A DNA stretch of 43,071 nucleotides from an uncultured Prevotellaceae bacterium (GCA_947166345.1 CAMVDU010000022.1:1-43071); one strand, 5' to 3'. Shown: positions 29,247-37,912, counted from the first letter of the stretch. Program-made: numbers and translations. The notes: generated from the sequence alone by a model not told the origin.

Positions 29247-29999
29247 TCAGAGATAGCCTTGGGCACGCAAGTCGTTGGCCACATCACATAGCTCTTGATA
29301 CCAGGCTTCACCAAAACGACGGATGAGCGGGTCTTTCAAGAACTGATAGACGGGAAGGTGAAGAGCCTTCCCTTTTTCACGTCCACACTTACAGATATCC
29401 CATCGGTGGTAATTCAGAGCCACGCTACCATCGCTGAACGTCTTCTCACGAATGGGATAGAGGGCACAACTGATGGGCTTCACAAAAAGTGTAGAGTGTA
29501 GAGTGTAGAGTGTAGAGTTCTTGCGTCCCGCTGGTAGCAAGCCAGCAGAGCTGGAGCGTGCTGCCGCCTTTCTTCTGGCAACCTTTTCAAGGGCACAAAG
29601 GCAACAGTGTCCGATGGTTTTCCCATCGGAAAGCTTCAAGTCATCATAGCAGGTAAACGCACAGTCCTTGCCATTCACAATGCTTGTTACCAGGTCGCCT
29701 TCCTCATCGGTATAAGCGACACCCTGCTTATCGATGACCGCCTGTGCCGAGGCTGACAAATCGTTCCACACATCGTCAAGACGGTTCTCAATCTCCATCA
29801 CCTCATCCAGGGTCACTGGTGCACCAGCATCACCTTCTATACAACAGACACCTTTACACACTTCCAAATCACAACAGAACTCCTCCGTCAATATGTCGGA
29901 GGAGATAAGGATATCACCAACTTGCAATATTGGTGAAAGCCTACCCAAGCCCTCCCCAAGGGAGGGATGTTTTGTTTGATGATTACTTTGATTCTCCAT
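29247..29999 (-). CDS. DUF3109-family cysteine-rich protein carrying two repeat insertions
   Basis: A 250-residue member of the DUF3109 (UPF0153-like) family, a putative metal-binding protein of unknown function. Cysteines fall in family positions: CCDLEVCKGVCC (42-53), KDCAFTC (112-117), HCCLC (131-135), PISC (175-178) and CKC (203-205). Two features are odd. Residues 10-20 (KHPSLGEGLGR) are encoded by one arm of an inverted repeat, ahead of the normal family start near ILQVGD. Residues about 141-172 (29484-29579) are encoded by a heptamer array and a mosaic repeat, between CALE and VKPISC, which are close together in other members. Both keep the frame. Last gene of the run tonB...TPR-ung-DUF3109. 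The start at 29999 is the only ATG before residue 68. Confidence 0.82.
   Translation of the reverse strand: MENQSNHQTKHPSLGEGLGRLSPILQVGDILISSDILTEEFCCDLEVCKGVCCIEGDAGAPVTLDEVMEIENRLDDVWNDLSASAQAVIDKQGVAYTDEEGDLVTSIVNGKDCAFTCYDDLKLSDGKTIGHCCLCALEKVARRKAAARSSSAGLLPAGRKNSTLYTLHSTLFVKPISCALYPIREKTFSDGSVALNYHRWDICKCGREKGKALHLPVYQFLKDPLIRRFGEAWYQELCDVANDLRAQGYL
29484..29579. repeat. In-frame repeat insertion in the DUF3109 gene
   Basis: Four copies of GTAGAGT (29491-29518) are followed by TTCTT, a CCCGCTGG/CCAGC dyad and AAGCCAGCAGAGCTGGAGCG (29539-29558). The last 20 bases are identical to 21833-21852, where they also follow a TTCTT-led dyad. The stretch is translated as low-complexity sequence (NSTLYTLHSTLF and AARSSSAGLLPAG). 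The exact ends of the insertion are inferred from the family pattern. Confidence 0.65.
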
Positions 30000-30050
30000 T
30001 ATAGATATCTATTTTGACATCCCTCCCTTGGGGAGGGCTTGGGTGGGCCT
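29938..30050. repeat. Inverted repeat around the DUF3109 start codon
   Basis: The left arm (CCCAAGCCCTCCCCAAGGG region, 29941-29970) and the right arm (30017-30047) are inverse copies of about 31 bp with one mismatch. Each arm is itself a small CCCTCCC/GGGAGGG hairpin. The 46-base loop holds the start codon of the DUF3109 gene, and the right arm begins at the ung stop codon. Similar CCCTCCC...GGGAGGG elements are common in Bacteroidota intergenic DNA (from memory). Confidence 0.75.
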
Positions 30051-30714
30051 ACCACTTTATTGGCTCTATACCATTTTCTTGCAGATAGGCATTGCAGCGG
30101 GAGAACTGATGTTGACCGAACCAACCGCCACGATTGGCAGAGAGAGGCGAGGGATGCACGGACTCTAACACCAGGTTCGTTTGTTTGTTGATCATATACG
30201 CCTTACCGCGTGCGAAACCACCCCACAGCATATAGACCAGATGATCACGATGAGCAGCCAACGCACGGATGGCAGCATCAGTGAACGTCTGCCAGCCAAT
30301 CATGGCATGACTATTGGCCTGATGGGCACGCACAGTAAGCGTAGCATTGAGCAACAGCACTCCTTGTTCAGCCCAACGGGTAAGGTTGCCCGTAGAGGGC
30401 ACAGGCGTACCCAGATCCATCTCTATCTCCTTGAAGATGTTCTGCAACGACGGAGGGAATGGCACGCCGTCCTGCACGGAGAAGCTCAGGCCGTGAGCCT
30501 GTCCAGGCTCATGGTAAGGGTCTTGTCCGATGATCACCACTTTCACCTTGTCAAAAGGACACAGGTTGAAGGCATTGAAGACAAGACGGCCTGGCGGATA
30601 ACAGTTTGCCGAGGTGTACTCTTGGCGTACACGCTCGGCAAGCTGTGCGAAGTAGGGTTTATCAAACTCCTCCTTCAGATATTGTTTCCACGATGGGTCA
30701 ATCTGTACGTTCAT
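30049..30714 (-). CDS. ung: Uracil-DNA glycosylase
   Basis: A 221-residue family 1 uracil-DNA glycosylase that removes uracil from DNA as the first step of base-excision repair. The water-activating motif is GQDPYHEPGQAHGLSFSV (63-80) with catalytic D65. The DNA-intercalating motif HPSPLSANRGGWFG lies near the C-terminus, and LLLNATLTVRAHQANSH is also typical. It starts 3 bases after the TPR gene stop, so it is cotranscribed with the TonB cluster. The stop codon abuts the inverted repeat at 29938-30050, which separates it from the DUF3109 gene by 49 bases. Confidence 0.96.
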   Translation of the reverse strand: MNVQIDPSWKQYLKEEFDKPYFAQLAERVRQEYTSANCYPPGRLVFNAFNLCPFDKVKVVIIGQDPYHEPGQAHGLSFSVQDGVPFPPSLQNIFKEIEMDLGTPVPSTGNLTRWAEQGVLLLNATLTVRAHQANSHAMIGWQTFTDAAIRALAAHRDHLVYMLWGGFARGKAYMINKQTNLVLESVHPSPLSANRGGWFGQHQFSRCNAYLQENGIEPIKW

Positions 30715-30717
30715 GCT

Positions 30718-32151
30718 TTATTTGGAAAGCACATCAATGATGCGCTGAACACTTTCATCCTCAGGACGCAGCTCCAGCACCTTCTTGGCATACTCCAACG
30801 CTTTCTCTTTATCCTTGGTGATGGTCACCTCGTATGCCATCAGATAACGGTAAGAGTTCTCCAGACGGTTCTTGTCGGTGTTATCCAGTTCCTCACGGGC
30901 AGTAATCAGTTCCACCAACTTCTCAAAGTAAGGCTTTGCCAGACCTTCAGTCATTGTGGGATCGATATTGGCATTGATACGTGCACGCTGATAGTTACCA
31001 AACTCCTCGGTACCAGGATACTTCTCCATGAGTTCACCAAACATCTGGTCAGCCTTCTGGAAGGTAGCCTTCTGCTCGTCACCCTGCAGGATACGTGCCC
31101 AAGACATGTACAGACTGGGTTTACCAGCGAACGCTGTGGCATCAACCTCTTTAAGGGCGCCCAGGTAATTGTCGTACTGAGCAATGGCATTGGGGAAGTC
31201 CTTCATGCCCTTATAGGTATCTGAAAGACTCTCATAGAACTGAGCCTTCGTATCGTTGTCTTCTGCCAGCGTGAGTCCTTTCTGGAACTCATCAACAGCC
31301 TTGTCGAAAATGCTGTCGCCTTCAAGAGCACGACCGAAATAAAGATGGTCCTTGGCGTTAATCTTCACACTATCCTTGTCAATCTTATTAAAAAGGATAT
31401 CGGCATACTGACGAGCAGTGGCAAAGTCCTCTTGTTCTGTGGCACTGTAAAGAGCCAAACGAGTCAGAGTCGTATTGTTTGGATAGGCCTTCAGACCCTT
31501 CTGGGTAATGGCGAGCGTCTTGTCATACTTCTTGCTGATATAACCGCTGAACGCATACTCTGCATAGTTCTGTGGGGTCATCTGACCATCGGGCACGTTG
31601 GCATAAGCTTCCATTGCTGCCGAGTACTTCATCGACAAGTAGTTGATGTGTGCAATCAGGGCGTCAACGGGATAGTCGGGACGCTGCACGCGTAGGTCTT
31701 CGAGCTTGGCTACTGCACCATCAATACTCACCTTACGATAGACCGTAGCATACTTACGGTAAGCATCAGGATCTTTCGGATCGAAATAGATTGCCTGCTC
31801 ATAGTAGCTGGCAGCCTTACCGCCATCCTCCTCGCTGACCGAGGCGATGTCACCCAATAGGTTGAAAGCGGGCACAAAATTCTTCTTGGCTGAGAAGGCT
31901 GCATTGGCAAACGCCGTAGCGTTCGTGTAGTCAGAAGCCTCATAAAGGGCACGACCAATTGCCACGAGGTTATCAGCATTTTTCTTGTTGGCCTTGGTGT
32001 AGGCTTTCAACTGCTTGTCGTAATCGGCAGGCTTGTTCTTCACGAGTTGTTTAACTGCGTCAACATCGGCAGCTGTGCCGGTTTGAGCATTGGCAGCCAT
32101 GCTGAATCCCATCAGCATGGCGCTCACAAATAGATATTTCATTGTTTTCAT
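30718..32151 (-). CDS. Exported TPR-repeat protein of the TonB cluster
   Basis: A 477-residue protein with a signal peptide (MKTMKYLFVSAMLMGFSMAANAQ) and tetratricopeptide-type helix pairs through most of its length (e.g. DNLVAIGRALYEASDYTNATAFANAAF, AASYYEQAIYFDPKDPDAYRKYA, FYESLSDTYKGMKDFPNAIAQYDNYL, EKALEYAKKVLELRPEDESVQRI). It probably works as a periplasmic protein scaffold. A purine-rich AGGTGAG lies just before the first ATG. It follows the PstS-like gene by 90 bases and precedes ung by 3. Its place after exbBD-tonB-PstS suggests a role in energised outer-membrane transport; this is context only. No catalytic motif. Confidence 0.85.
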   Translation of the reverse strand: MKTMKYLFVSAMLMGFSMAANAQTGTAADVDAVKQLVKNKPADYDKQLKAYTKANKKNADNLVAIGRALYEASDYTNATAFANAAFSAKKNFVPAFNLLGDIASVSEEDGGKAASYYEQAIYFDPKDPDAYRKYATVYRKVSIDGAVAKLEDLRVQRPDYPVDALIAHINYLSMKYSAAMEAYANVPDGQMTPQNYAEYAFSGYISKKYDKTLAITQKGLKAYPNNTTLTRLALYSATEQEDFATARQYADILFNKIDKDSVKINAKDHLYFGRALEGDSIFDKAVDEFQKGLTLAEDNDTKAQFYESLSDTYKGMKDFPNAIAQYDNYLGALKEVDATAFAGKPSLYMSWARILQGDEQKATFQKADQMFGELMEKYPGTEEFGNYQRARINANIDPTMTEGLAKPYFEKLVELITAREELDNTDKNRLENSYRYLMAYEVTITKDKEKALEYAKKVLELRPEDESVQRIIDVLSK

Positions 32152-32241
32152 AATCTCACCTTATTAATTATATTATAATAGTTGACAATTAGTTTCTTAC
32201 TAAAATGGACGTCTGTTCACGTCGTTGGTTTAATCATAAAC

Positions 32242-33183
32242 CTATCTCACCTGAACGTCGCGCAGCTGATAGTCGCGAAGGGCAGGATAGAGACCAGCAC
32301 GTGAGAAAATGAGTTGTCCTGTACCTTCCCGCTCATTGGCACTGAGACAGAAGTTGACCAAACGCTGTAGCGGTCCACTTCTACGTGGGTCAGTACAGAT
32401 AGCATAAAGCGTACGGTAGAATGGATACTGACCTGTGGCAATATAAGCCTGAAAGGGCTTTACTGCAAACACAGGTGTAGGTCCTACTGCCATAACTTTG
32501 ATATTGCGGTTGAAGGTCAAACTCGTCTCGTCGCGACGGTCATCAAGCCATAACGAACCAACAATACCTATCGCATCCTTATGATTTTCCACATAGTTGA
32601 CGACCTCTGGTGGTGTCAGTACAGCAGTCATATTACCATCGGTTTTCATAGGCTCTCCCTTCAAAATAGAATCTGCACAGTACTGAACAGTGCTCGATGT
32701 AGGATGGTCGAAGGCCACACGGATGGTATCGTAGGGAGAATCTGGATATAGTTCTTTCCACGTAGTAATCTCGCCTGTAAGAATCTTCTTGAACTGTGCA
32801 ATGGTGATAATACTATCGGGATTCTCCTTGTTGATGACAAGTGCAAGTGCATCGTATGCTAGTTCCTTCACACGCGGATTTAGAGTCATATCCTTAAGTT
32901 TTTTTTCCTCTTGCTTGGTAAGCCTGCGAGTAGTAAACGCAAGATAGACTTCTTTTTTGAGGAGTTTTTCGATAGCCTCCTCACCACTGCACTCGATGGG
33001 ATAAAGCGGTCCCAACTTCCGCTGGTTATAGAACGCAGGCAGTATCTCGTCGATAACTGGTTGGATGCTCGCATCGACGGCAATACAGTCGCTATAGGTT
33101 TTAGGCTTGCCCCCACATGATGGGAGCAAGCCTATGATAAGAGTTAATCCAACTAACGTTAGTAGGTTGAATCTTTTCGTCAT
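32242..33183 (-). CDS. PstS-like substrate-binding lipoprotein
   Basis: A 313-residue lipoprotein (C23 in LLPSCGG) related to phosphate ABC-transporter binding proteins. Visible family segments are LAFTTRRLTKQE, DALALVINKENP, IAQFKKILTGEITTWKELYP, DHPTSSTVQYCADSIL and KDAIGIVGSLWL. No pst permease or ATPase gene is near; instead it lies 5 bases downstream of tonB and ahead of the TPR gene. Such orphan PstS-like proteins next to TonB-ExbBD are a known Bacteroidota pattern, but the ligand and job are unsure. It may bind phosphate or another small anion for TonB-linked uptake. Confidence 0.82.
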   Translation of the reverse strand: MTKRFNLLTLVGLTLIIGLLPSCGGKPKTYSDCIAVDASIQPVIDEILPAFYNQRKLGPLYPIECSGEEAIEKLLKKEVYLAFTTRRLTKQEEKKLKDMTLNPRVKELAYDALALVINKENPDSIITIAQFKKILTGEITTWKELYPDSPYDTIRVAFDHPTSSTVQYCADSILKGEPMKTDGNMTAVLTPPEVVNYVENHKDAIGIVGSLWLDDRRDETSLTFNRNIKVMAVGPTPVFAVKPFQAYIATGQYPFYRTLYAICTDPRRSGPLQRLVNFCLSANEREGTGQLIFSRAGLYPALRDYQLRDVQVR

Positions 33184-33188
33184 GATGA

Positions 33189-34043
33189 TTACTGCAGCGT
33201 GAAGTTGATAGGACAGGTGTATCTTACACGAACTGACTTACCATTCTGCTTACCAGGAATCCACCTAGGCATGGACTTGATAACGCGAACAGCCTCACGG
33301 TCAAGATCGGGGTCAACACCACGTACCACCTTAACATCGGTAATAGAACCGTCGCGCTCTACCACGAACTGGCAGGTTACACGGCCCTTGATACCCATTT
33401 CCTCAGCACGGGGAGGATAGCGCAGGTTAGAGCTCAAATACTTCATCAAGGCAGCATCGCCACCAGGGAAGGTAGGCATCTGCTCTACGATGGTGTGGAT
33501 GACCTTTTCTTCCTCCACCTCATGTTTTTCCTCGACGATAACTTTCTGATCGTCCATCACCTTCTTACCTTCGTCTGAACCTTCATGGAACTCGACGGTT
33601 GCGGTCATCTCGGTGCCTTCGTTTGCTTCCTCGGCAGTCTTGATCACTTCCTTCTCCTTCTCATCGTCCATTGCGAAGTCGGTGTACTTCTCTGAGTTCA
33701 CGAGTTCTTCCAGAAGCACTTCTTCCTGATCGGGATAAATCTCTTCCTCGAACTCAACGATCTCTTCTTCTTCCTGTTCCTCTTCTTCAGATTCAGCTGT
33801 CAGTGCTACCTCCGTTGCTTTCTTTTCTTCTCCCTCCTCGTCAGCAGCAAACACATTGTCCTTGGCGAAGCTGTAAATGAAGAATGCTGCAACGATAGCG
33901 GCAATACCACAAATCAAGGCAATCATGGCCATCAGGTTACGACTGTTCGTATTCTGACGCATCTTATAAGCACCATACGCCTCGTTCTTGCCTTCAAAGA
34001 CAAGATCAATCCATTGCTGGTCAAACAGATCTATTTTTGACAT
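33189..34043 (-). CDS. tonB: TonB-family energy-transducing protein
   Basis: A 284-residue inner-membrane-anchored protein that couples the proton gradient, harnessed by ExbBD, to outer-membrane transporters such as SusC. One membrane segment lies at about 33-57 (LMAMIALICGIAAIVAAFFIYSF), then a long spacer, then the TonB C-terminal domain (FPGGDAALMKYLSSNLRYPPRAEEMGIKGRV, PRWIPGKQNGKSVRVRYTCPINF). The spacer is unusual: it is Glu-rich (EEEEQEEEEIVEFEEEIYPDQEE) rather than Pro/Lys-rich. The N-terminus (LFDQQWIDLVFEGKNEAYGAYKMR) is typical of Bacteroidales TonB. The gene follows the second exbD by 40 bases. Confidence 0.92.
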   Translation of the reverse strand: MSKIDLFDQQWIDLVFEGKNEAYGAYKMRQNTNSRNLMAMIALICGIAAIVAAFFIYSFAKDNVFAADEEGEEKKATEVALTAESEEEEQEEEEIVEFEEEIYPDQEEVLLEELVNSEKYTDFAMDDEKEKEVIKTAEEANEGTEMTATVEFHEGSDEGKKVMDDQKVIVEEKHEVEEEKVIHTIVEQMPTFPGGDAALMKYLSSNLRYPPRAEEMGIKGRVTCQFVVERDGSITDVKVVRGVDPDLDREAVRVIKSMPRWIPGKQNGKSVRVRYTCPINFTLQ

Positions 34044-34083
34044 AGTTTGTTCTGATTTACGTTAGACATATTGATACTTACAC

Positions 34084-34905
34084 TTATTGATCTGCGCCCT
34101 CAGCGGGCATTGCAGGAGCCTCCAGAAGCGGTTTACCATCCTTACCCTTCACCTTCGACAAGAGGATACGGTCCTTGTCGTTGATGTCACTGATACGATA
34201 GCTACCGATTGCACAAATAGACATCTCATCGAGGATAGCCACGAGGTTCTCATACGTACAGTCATCCAGCGGTTTGATGTTCACAGCCAGCGTGGTTGCC
34301 AGTTCGTTAGGATCCTCGGTCTTGGTCATCATCTTGTTCAAGATTTCCTCATAACGAGCCTTGTCGATATTGTTGTTCTTGACCACATTCAGATAACCCT
34401 TCTGAATCATATTGAGAGTCTTTGCATAGACAGAGTCTACTACTATCCTTGACTTCTCATCTTTAGGCTGTTTCTTCTCCCACTCTACCAGTTGTTTTTT
34501 GGCAGCCAGGATAGCCTGTACCGGGGGCTGAGCTTCTCCATCGGGTTTGTAAGTCATGAGCACGTCACGGATACTACGCACGCCGTTGCCACCCTTACCA
34601 TAGCTCACCTCTTCCAGGAACTCCTCATTACCAAAGTCCTCAGCTTTCTTGATGATATAGCTATAGAGCTTGCCATCGGGAGCCAGATAGATAGTAACGG
34701 TCAGGTCGGTCTTAGCCTTATCCTTGTTCTCGTCAGCAATCTTGTCATTGTCCTTGGCAGGCATGGTCAGCTGCATGGCTTGGGGTTTTGCCAGCGTTGT
34801 ACATAGCATGAAGAATGTGATCAGAAGCATCATCATATCCACCATCGGCGTAAAGTCGACGCGGACATTCATCTTTTTCTGCTTGCTTTCTTTTTTCTTA
34901 GCCAT
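34084..34905 (-). CDS. exbD: ExbD-family proton-channel component (second copy)
   Basis: A 273-residue ExbD/TolR-family protein, about twice the length of the classical ExbD. The single membrane segment with the proton-conducting Asp is in RVDFTPMVDMMMLLITFFMLCTTLA (about 15-39; the Asp lies in VDMMM). A long periplasmic part follows, with a C-terminal segment (TYENLVAILDEMSICAIGSYRISDIND) of the TolR fold. It sits 3 bases after the other exbD. Two different ExbD subunits in one operon are usual in Bacteroidales and probably form a heterodimer inside the ExbB pentamer. Confidence 0.9.
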   Translation of the reverse strand: MAKKKESKQKKMNVRVDFTPMVDMMMLLITFFMLCTTLAKPQAMQLTMPAKDNDKIADENKDKAKTDLTVTIYLAPDGKLYSYIIKKAEDFGNEEFLEEVSYGKGGNGVRSIRDVLMTYKPDGEAQPPVQAILAAKKQLVEWEKKQPKDEKSRIVVDSVYAKTLNMIQKGYLNVVKNNNIDKARYEEILNKMMTKTEDPNELATTLAVNIKPLDDCTYENLVAILDEMSICAIGSYRISDINDKDRILLSKVKGKDGKPLLEAPAMPAEGADQ

Positions 34906-34908
34906 AGC

Positions 34909-35646
34909 TTATTCCTCCTTCTTATACTCTGTTAGCAATTTGTAGCGGCTCTCCATGATGTCCTGCAACTCGCTGATTACCTTCTTGAAGGTCACATAAG
35001 GCGTATTCTTGTCGGCCTTGATACAGATTTCGAGTTTCTTGGGAGTATTGTCGAGGTCAATGTCAACTTTCTCGTTTCGCTCCTTCTTGAGCTCGTATCC
35101 TTTAACCCACATAGAGTAGCCCTTCTTCAGAGCCTGCACCCACTTTTGGAATTCGCTGGGGCCACCATCGATACTGTCGAGGGGCACACCATTACTCTTC
35201 ATGGCTATTACCTTCTCCTCGTGTGACAGCGTCAGATACTTGGGCAGGCCTTCCATGGGTACACCAATCTGTGTCTCAGAAAGGAAGAGTTTTCTCAGTT
35301 CGTCGTTCATGGCCGTGGCCGTCTTCTTGAACTGCTCGTCCTTCAGCATAATCTGATTGAGCGCGCTGTCCATCGTCGACACCTTGTCGGTGCCCAGATA
35401 TACACGACCGACTACTCGCTCATTGGGCGTACCCTTGTCGAGCGTGTCAGGTGCAATCATGATGTCGAGCGTCGCCGTCGCCGGGACCTTATCTACGTTC
35501 GTCGATTTAGGTGTCTGCACTTTCACGATCTCGTTCTTCACAAAGTTAGCCGAGAGCATGAAGAAGGTCAGCAGAAGCACCATCACGTCGGACATAGGGG
35601 TCATGTCGATCCAGACGTCGTTCTTCTTAATTTTTAACTTAGCCAT
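34909..35646 (-). CDS. exbD: ExbD-family proton-channel component (first copy)
   Basis: A 245-residue ExbD/TolR-family protein. The membrane segment is WIDMTPMSDVMVLLLTFFMLSANFV (about 12-36; conserved Asp in SDVMV). The periplasmic part ends in LEICIKADKNTPYVTFKKVISELQDI, the TolR-like peptidoglycan/ExbB interaction fold. A middle insertion (about 60-190) makes it longer than the Escherichia coli protein. It follows exbB by 36 bases and precedes the second exbD by 3, so all are cotranscribed. Confidence 0.9.
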   Translation of the reverse strand: MAKLKIKKNDVWIDMTPMSDVMVLLLTFFMLSANFVKNEIVKVQTPKSTNVDKVPATATLDIMIAPDTLDKGTPNERVVGRVYLGTDKVSTMDSALNQIMLKDEQFKKTATAMNDELRKLFLSETQIGVPMEGLPKYLTLSHEEKVIAMKSNGVPLDSIDGGPSEFQKWVQALKKGYSMWVKGYELKKERNEKVDIDLDNTPKKLEICIKADKNTPYVTFKKVISELQDIMESRYKLLTEYKKEE

Positions 35647-35682
35647 AGTCGTAAATTTAAATTTAAGGGACTAAGTTAATAC

Positions 35683-36525
35683 TTAAGCTTCTTCGGCGTG
35701 AGTAGCAGCGTAGGTCTGTGCAATTGAATAACCAATCTCGTCCAGTGCAAACGCAATCTTATCGATGCGGTTGGTGAAGAAGTTGTAAGATACAACGGCA
35801 CACCATGAAGTACCGATACCGAATGCGGTGTTGATCAGAGCCTCAGAGATACCAGCAGACAGCTCAACAGAGTCACCGCCACCACCTGCTGCCAGAGCAG
35901 AGAATGACTTGATCATACCAACCACAGTACCGAGCAGACCAGTCAGAGTACCCAGCGTAACGATGGTAGCGATAATGGGAAGGTTCATGGTCAGAGTAGG
36001 CATCTCAACGGCGATAGCCTCCTCGTGAGCCTGCTGGATGCGGGCAATCTTCACTTCCTTCTTCAGACCGGTAGCAGCGTCAGCCTCTTTGTAGGCCATC
36101 ACGTTAGCGCGAACCACGTTAGCTACAGAACCACCCTGGAAGTCGCAGTCCTTCAGAGCCTTCTCGAAGTCGAGAGCCTTCAGGTCCTTCTTAATCTTAG
36201 CCACGAACTTGGCCAGCTTCTCCGTACCGATACACTTGCTCAGAGCGATGACACGCTCGATTGCCATGAAAATGACGGTGAGCAACAGAGTGTGGATCAC
36301 AGGCACGATGATACCACCCTTATAGATAGTACCAAAGATGTTACCATCAAGAGGCATACCTGTATTATCACCATTTTCAAAGTGACTTCCATCACCAAGG
36401 AACAGGAAGAAATCTGCAAATGCAATGATTGCACAGATAACGATTACCCAAATTGCATCTTTAATACCGATGCTACTTGCTTTCTTCTGCTTAGCAGGAG
36501 CAGCAGCTTTTTGCGTTGTTGCCAT
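35683..36525 (-). CDS. exbB: ExbB/MotA/TolQ-family proton-channel protein
   Basis: A 280-residue inner-membrane protein and the first gene of the energising operon. Four membrane segments are visible: about 23-47 (AIWVIVICAIIAFADFFLF), 70-95 (IIVPVIHTLLLTVIFMAIERVIAL), 180-210 (LPIIATIVTLGTLTGLLGTVVGMI) and 228-252 (ALINTAFGIGTSWCAVVSYNFF). The conserved Thr/Gly pattern of the last two is the family core. It forms the pentameric channel around ExbD. The N-terminus has an Ala/Lys-rich tail (ATTQKAAAPAKQKKA). A -7 box lies at 36579-36586. Confidence 0.93.
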   Translation of the reverse strand: MATTQKAAAPAKQKKASSIGIKDAIWVIVICAIIAFADFFLFLGDGSHFENGDNTGMPLDGNIFGTIYKGGIIVPVIHTLLLTVIFMAIERVIALSKCIGTEKLAKFVAKIKKDLKALDFEKALKDCDFQGGSVANVVRANVMAYKEADAATGLKKEVKIARIQQAHEEAIAVEMPTLTMNLPIIATIVTLGTLTGLLGTVVGMIKSFSALAAGGGGDSVELSAGISEALINTAFGIGTSWCAVVSYNFFTNRIDKIAFALDEIGYSIAQTYAATHAEEA

Positions 36526-36578
36526 AATTTTTTTTGTTTTAAGTTATTAAATAGATTAAAAAAAGTTCTTTCAACTGG

Positions 36579-36586
36579 CAAAGGTA
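36579..36586 (-). promoter_or_regulatory. -7 promoter element of the exbB operon
   Basis: TACCTTTG on the minus strand, 53 bases before the exbB ATG. No TTTG at -33. It would drive exbB-exbD-exbD-tonB-PstS-TPR-ung and possibly the DUF3109 gene. Confidence 0.65.
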
Positions 36587-36687
36587 GTAAAATTATGCAG
36601 ACTACCGCATCGATTAACTACTTTTAACACGTTTATAGCGCAAAACACCTTTGCAACGTATGACTTTAGGCCATCTTACGCCATTTT

Positions 36688-37884
36688 TTATTTTAACTTT
36701 GCAAGTGCCTCCCCGATACGGCGCATAGCCTCACGAATATTCTCATCGCTGGTGGCGTAGCTCATGCGGAAGCAGTCGGGATCGCCGAAAGCATCACCAC
36801 CGACAGTAGCCACATGGGCCTCCTGCAGCAAATAAAGAGCCAGGTCGGTACTATTCCCAATGGTTTGCCCATCGGGCGCTGTCTTTCCATAGAACGACGA
36901 GCACTTGGGGAACAGGTAGAAAGCACCCTCAGGCACGTTCACCTCCAGACCTGGAATCTGGCGGGCCAAATCTACAATCAGGTTGCGACGGCGTTCAAAG
37001 GCTTGACGCATTTCTTCCACGCAAGCCTGACTCTGAGTATAGGCAAACTCGGCAGCCTTCTGACTGACGGAGCAGGGACCACTGGTATATTGACCCTGCA
37101 GTTTGTTACAGCCTTTCACTATCCATTCGGGAGCAGCAATATAACCGATGCGCCAACCCGTCATAGCGTAGGCCTTGCTCACACCGTTGACAATGATGGA
37201 GCGTTCCTTCATGCCCTCAAACTGGGCAATCGACTCATGATGACCCACGTAGTTGATATGCTCGTAGATCTCGTCAGCCAAGACAAACACATCGTCATGC
37301 TTCAGTACGACGTTCGCGAGTGCGCGCAATTCCTCTTTATTATATACGGAACCGGTTGGGTTGCTGGGTGAACAGAGGATAATCAGGCGAGTACGTGGCG
37401 TGATAGCGGCCTCCAACTGCTCAGCAGTCATCTTGAAGTTCTGCTCAAACGTGGCCTCTACGATGACAGGTTTGCCTCCAGCCAACAGGACCATCTGCGG
37501 ATAGCTCACCCAGTAGGGAGCTGGGATTATCACCTCATCACCAGGGTTCACCAGTGCCATCACCGTGTTACAAACACTCTGCTTGGCACCGTTTGACACC
37601 AGAATCTCAGCAGGCGTATACGACAGGTGATTCTCACGTTCCAGTTTACGGGCAATAGCCTGACGCAGGTCGGGATAGCCAGGCACAGGCGAATAGCGCG
37701 AGTAGTTCTCATCGATGGCCATCTTCGCGGCCTGTTTGATATGTTCAGGGGTATTGAAGTCGGGCTCACCGACACTCATGTTTATCACGTCGATACCTTG
37801 CGCCTTCATCTCAGCGCTTTTCTGCGACATCGCCAGCGTTGCTGATGGTGCTAGACGTTGCAAACGATCAGAAAGTTGTGCCAT
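36688..37884 (-). CDS. Class I/II aminotransferase, aspartate aminotransferase type
   Basis: A 398-residue PLP enzyme of the bacterial aspartate aminotransferase subgroup Ib. The cofactor lysine is K237 in NGVSKAYAMTGWRIGY. Substrate/PLP motifs include MSVGEPDFNTP (36-46), SNPTGSVY (174-181), the Asp-Glu pair in LADEIYEH and the C-terminal RMSYA carboxylate-binding Arg. It probably interconverts aspartate and oxaloacetate with glutamate/2-oxoglutarate. The gene stands alone with its own promoter (37913-37920) and is divergent from the zinc-ribbon protein gene. Exact substrate range is not determined by the sequence. Confidence 0.92.
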   Translation of the reverse strand: MAQLSDRLQRLAPSATLAMSQKSAEMKAQGIDVINMSVGEPDFNTPEHIKQAAKMAIDENYSRYSPVPGYPDLRQAIARKLERENHLSYTPAEILVSNGAKQSVCNTVMALVNPGDEVIIPAPYWVSYPQMVLLAGGKPVIVEATFEQNFKMTAEQLEAAITPRTRLIILCSPSNPTGSVYNKEELRALANVVLKHDDVFVLADEIYEHINYVGHHESIAQFEGMKERSIIVNGVSKAYAMTGWRIGYIAAPEWIVKGCNKLQGQYTSGPCSVSQKAAEFAYTQSQACVEEMRQAFERRRNLIVDLARQIPGLEVNVPEGAFYLFPKCSSFYGKTAPDGQTIGNSTDLALYLLQEAHVATVGGDAFGDPDCFRMSYATSDENIREAMRRIGEALAKLK

Positions 37885-37912
37885 AAACTCTTTTATTTCT
37901 TTTTTTGCCGTG

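Noticed and set aside
30181..31224. A 347-codon open frame on the plus strand opposite ung and the TPR gene
   Set aside because: It lies antisense to two well-supported genes and has a composition unlike a real protein (His/Leu/Gln-rich).
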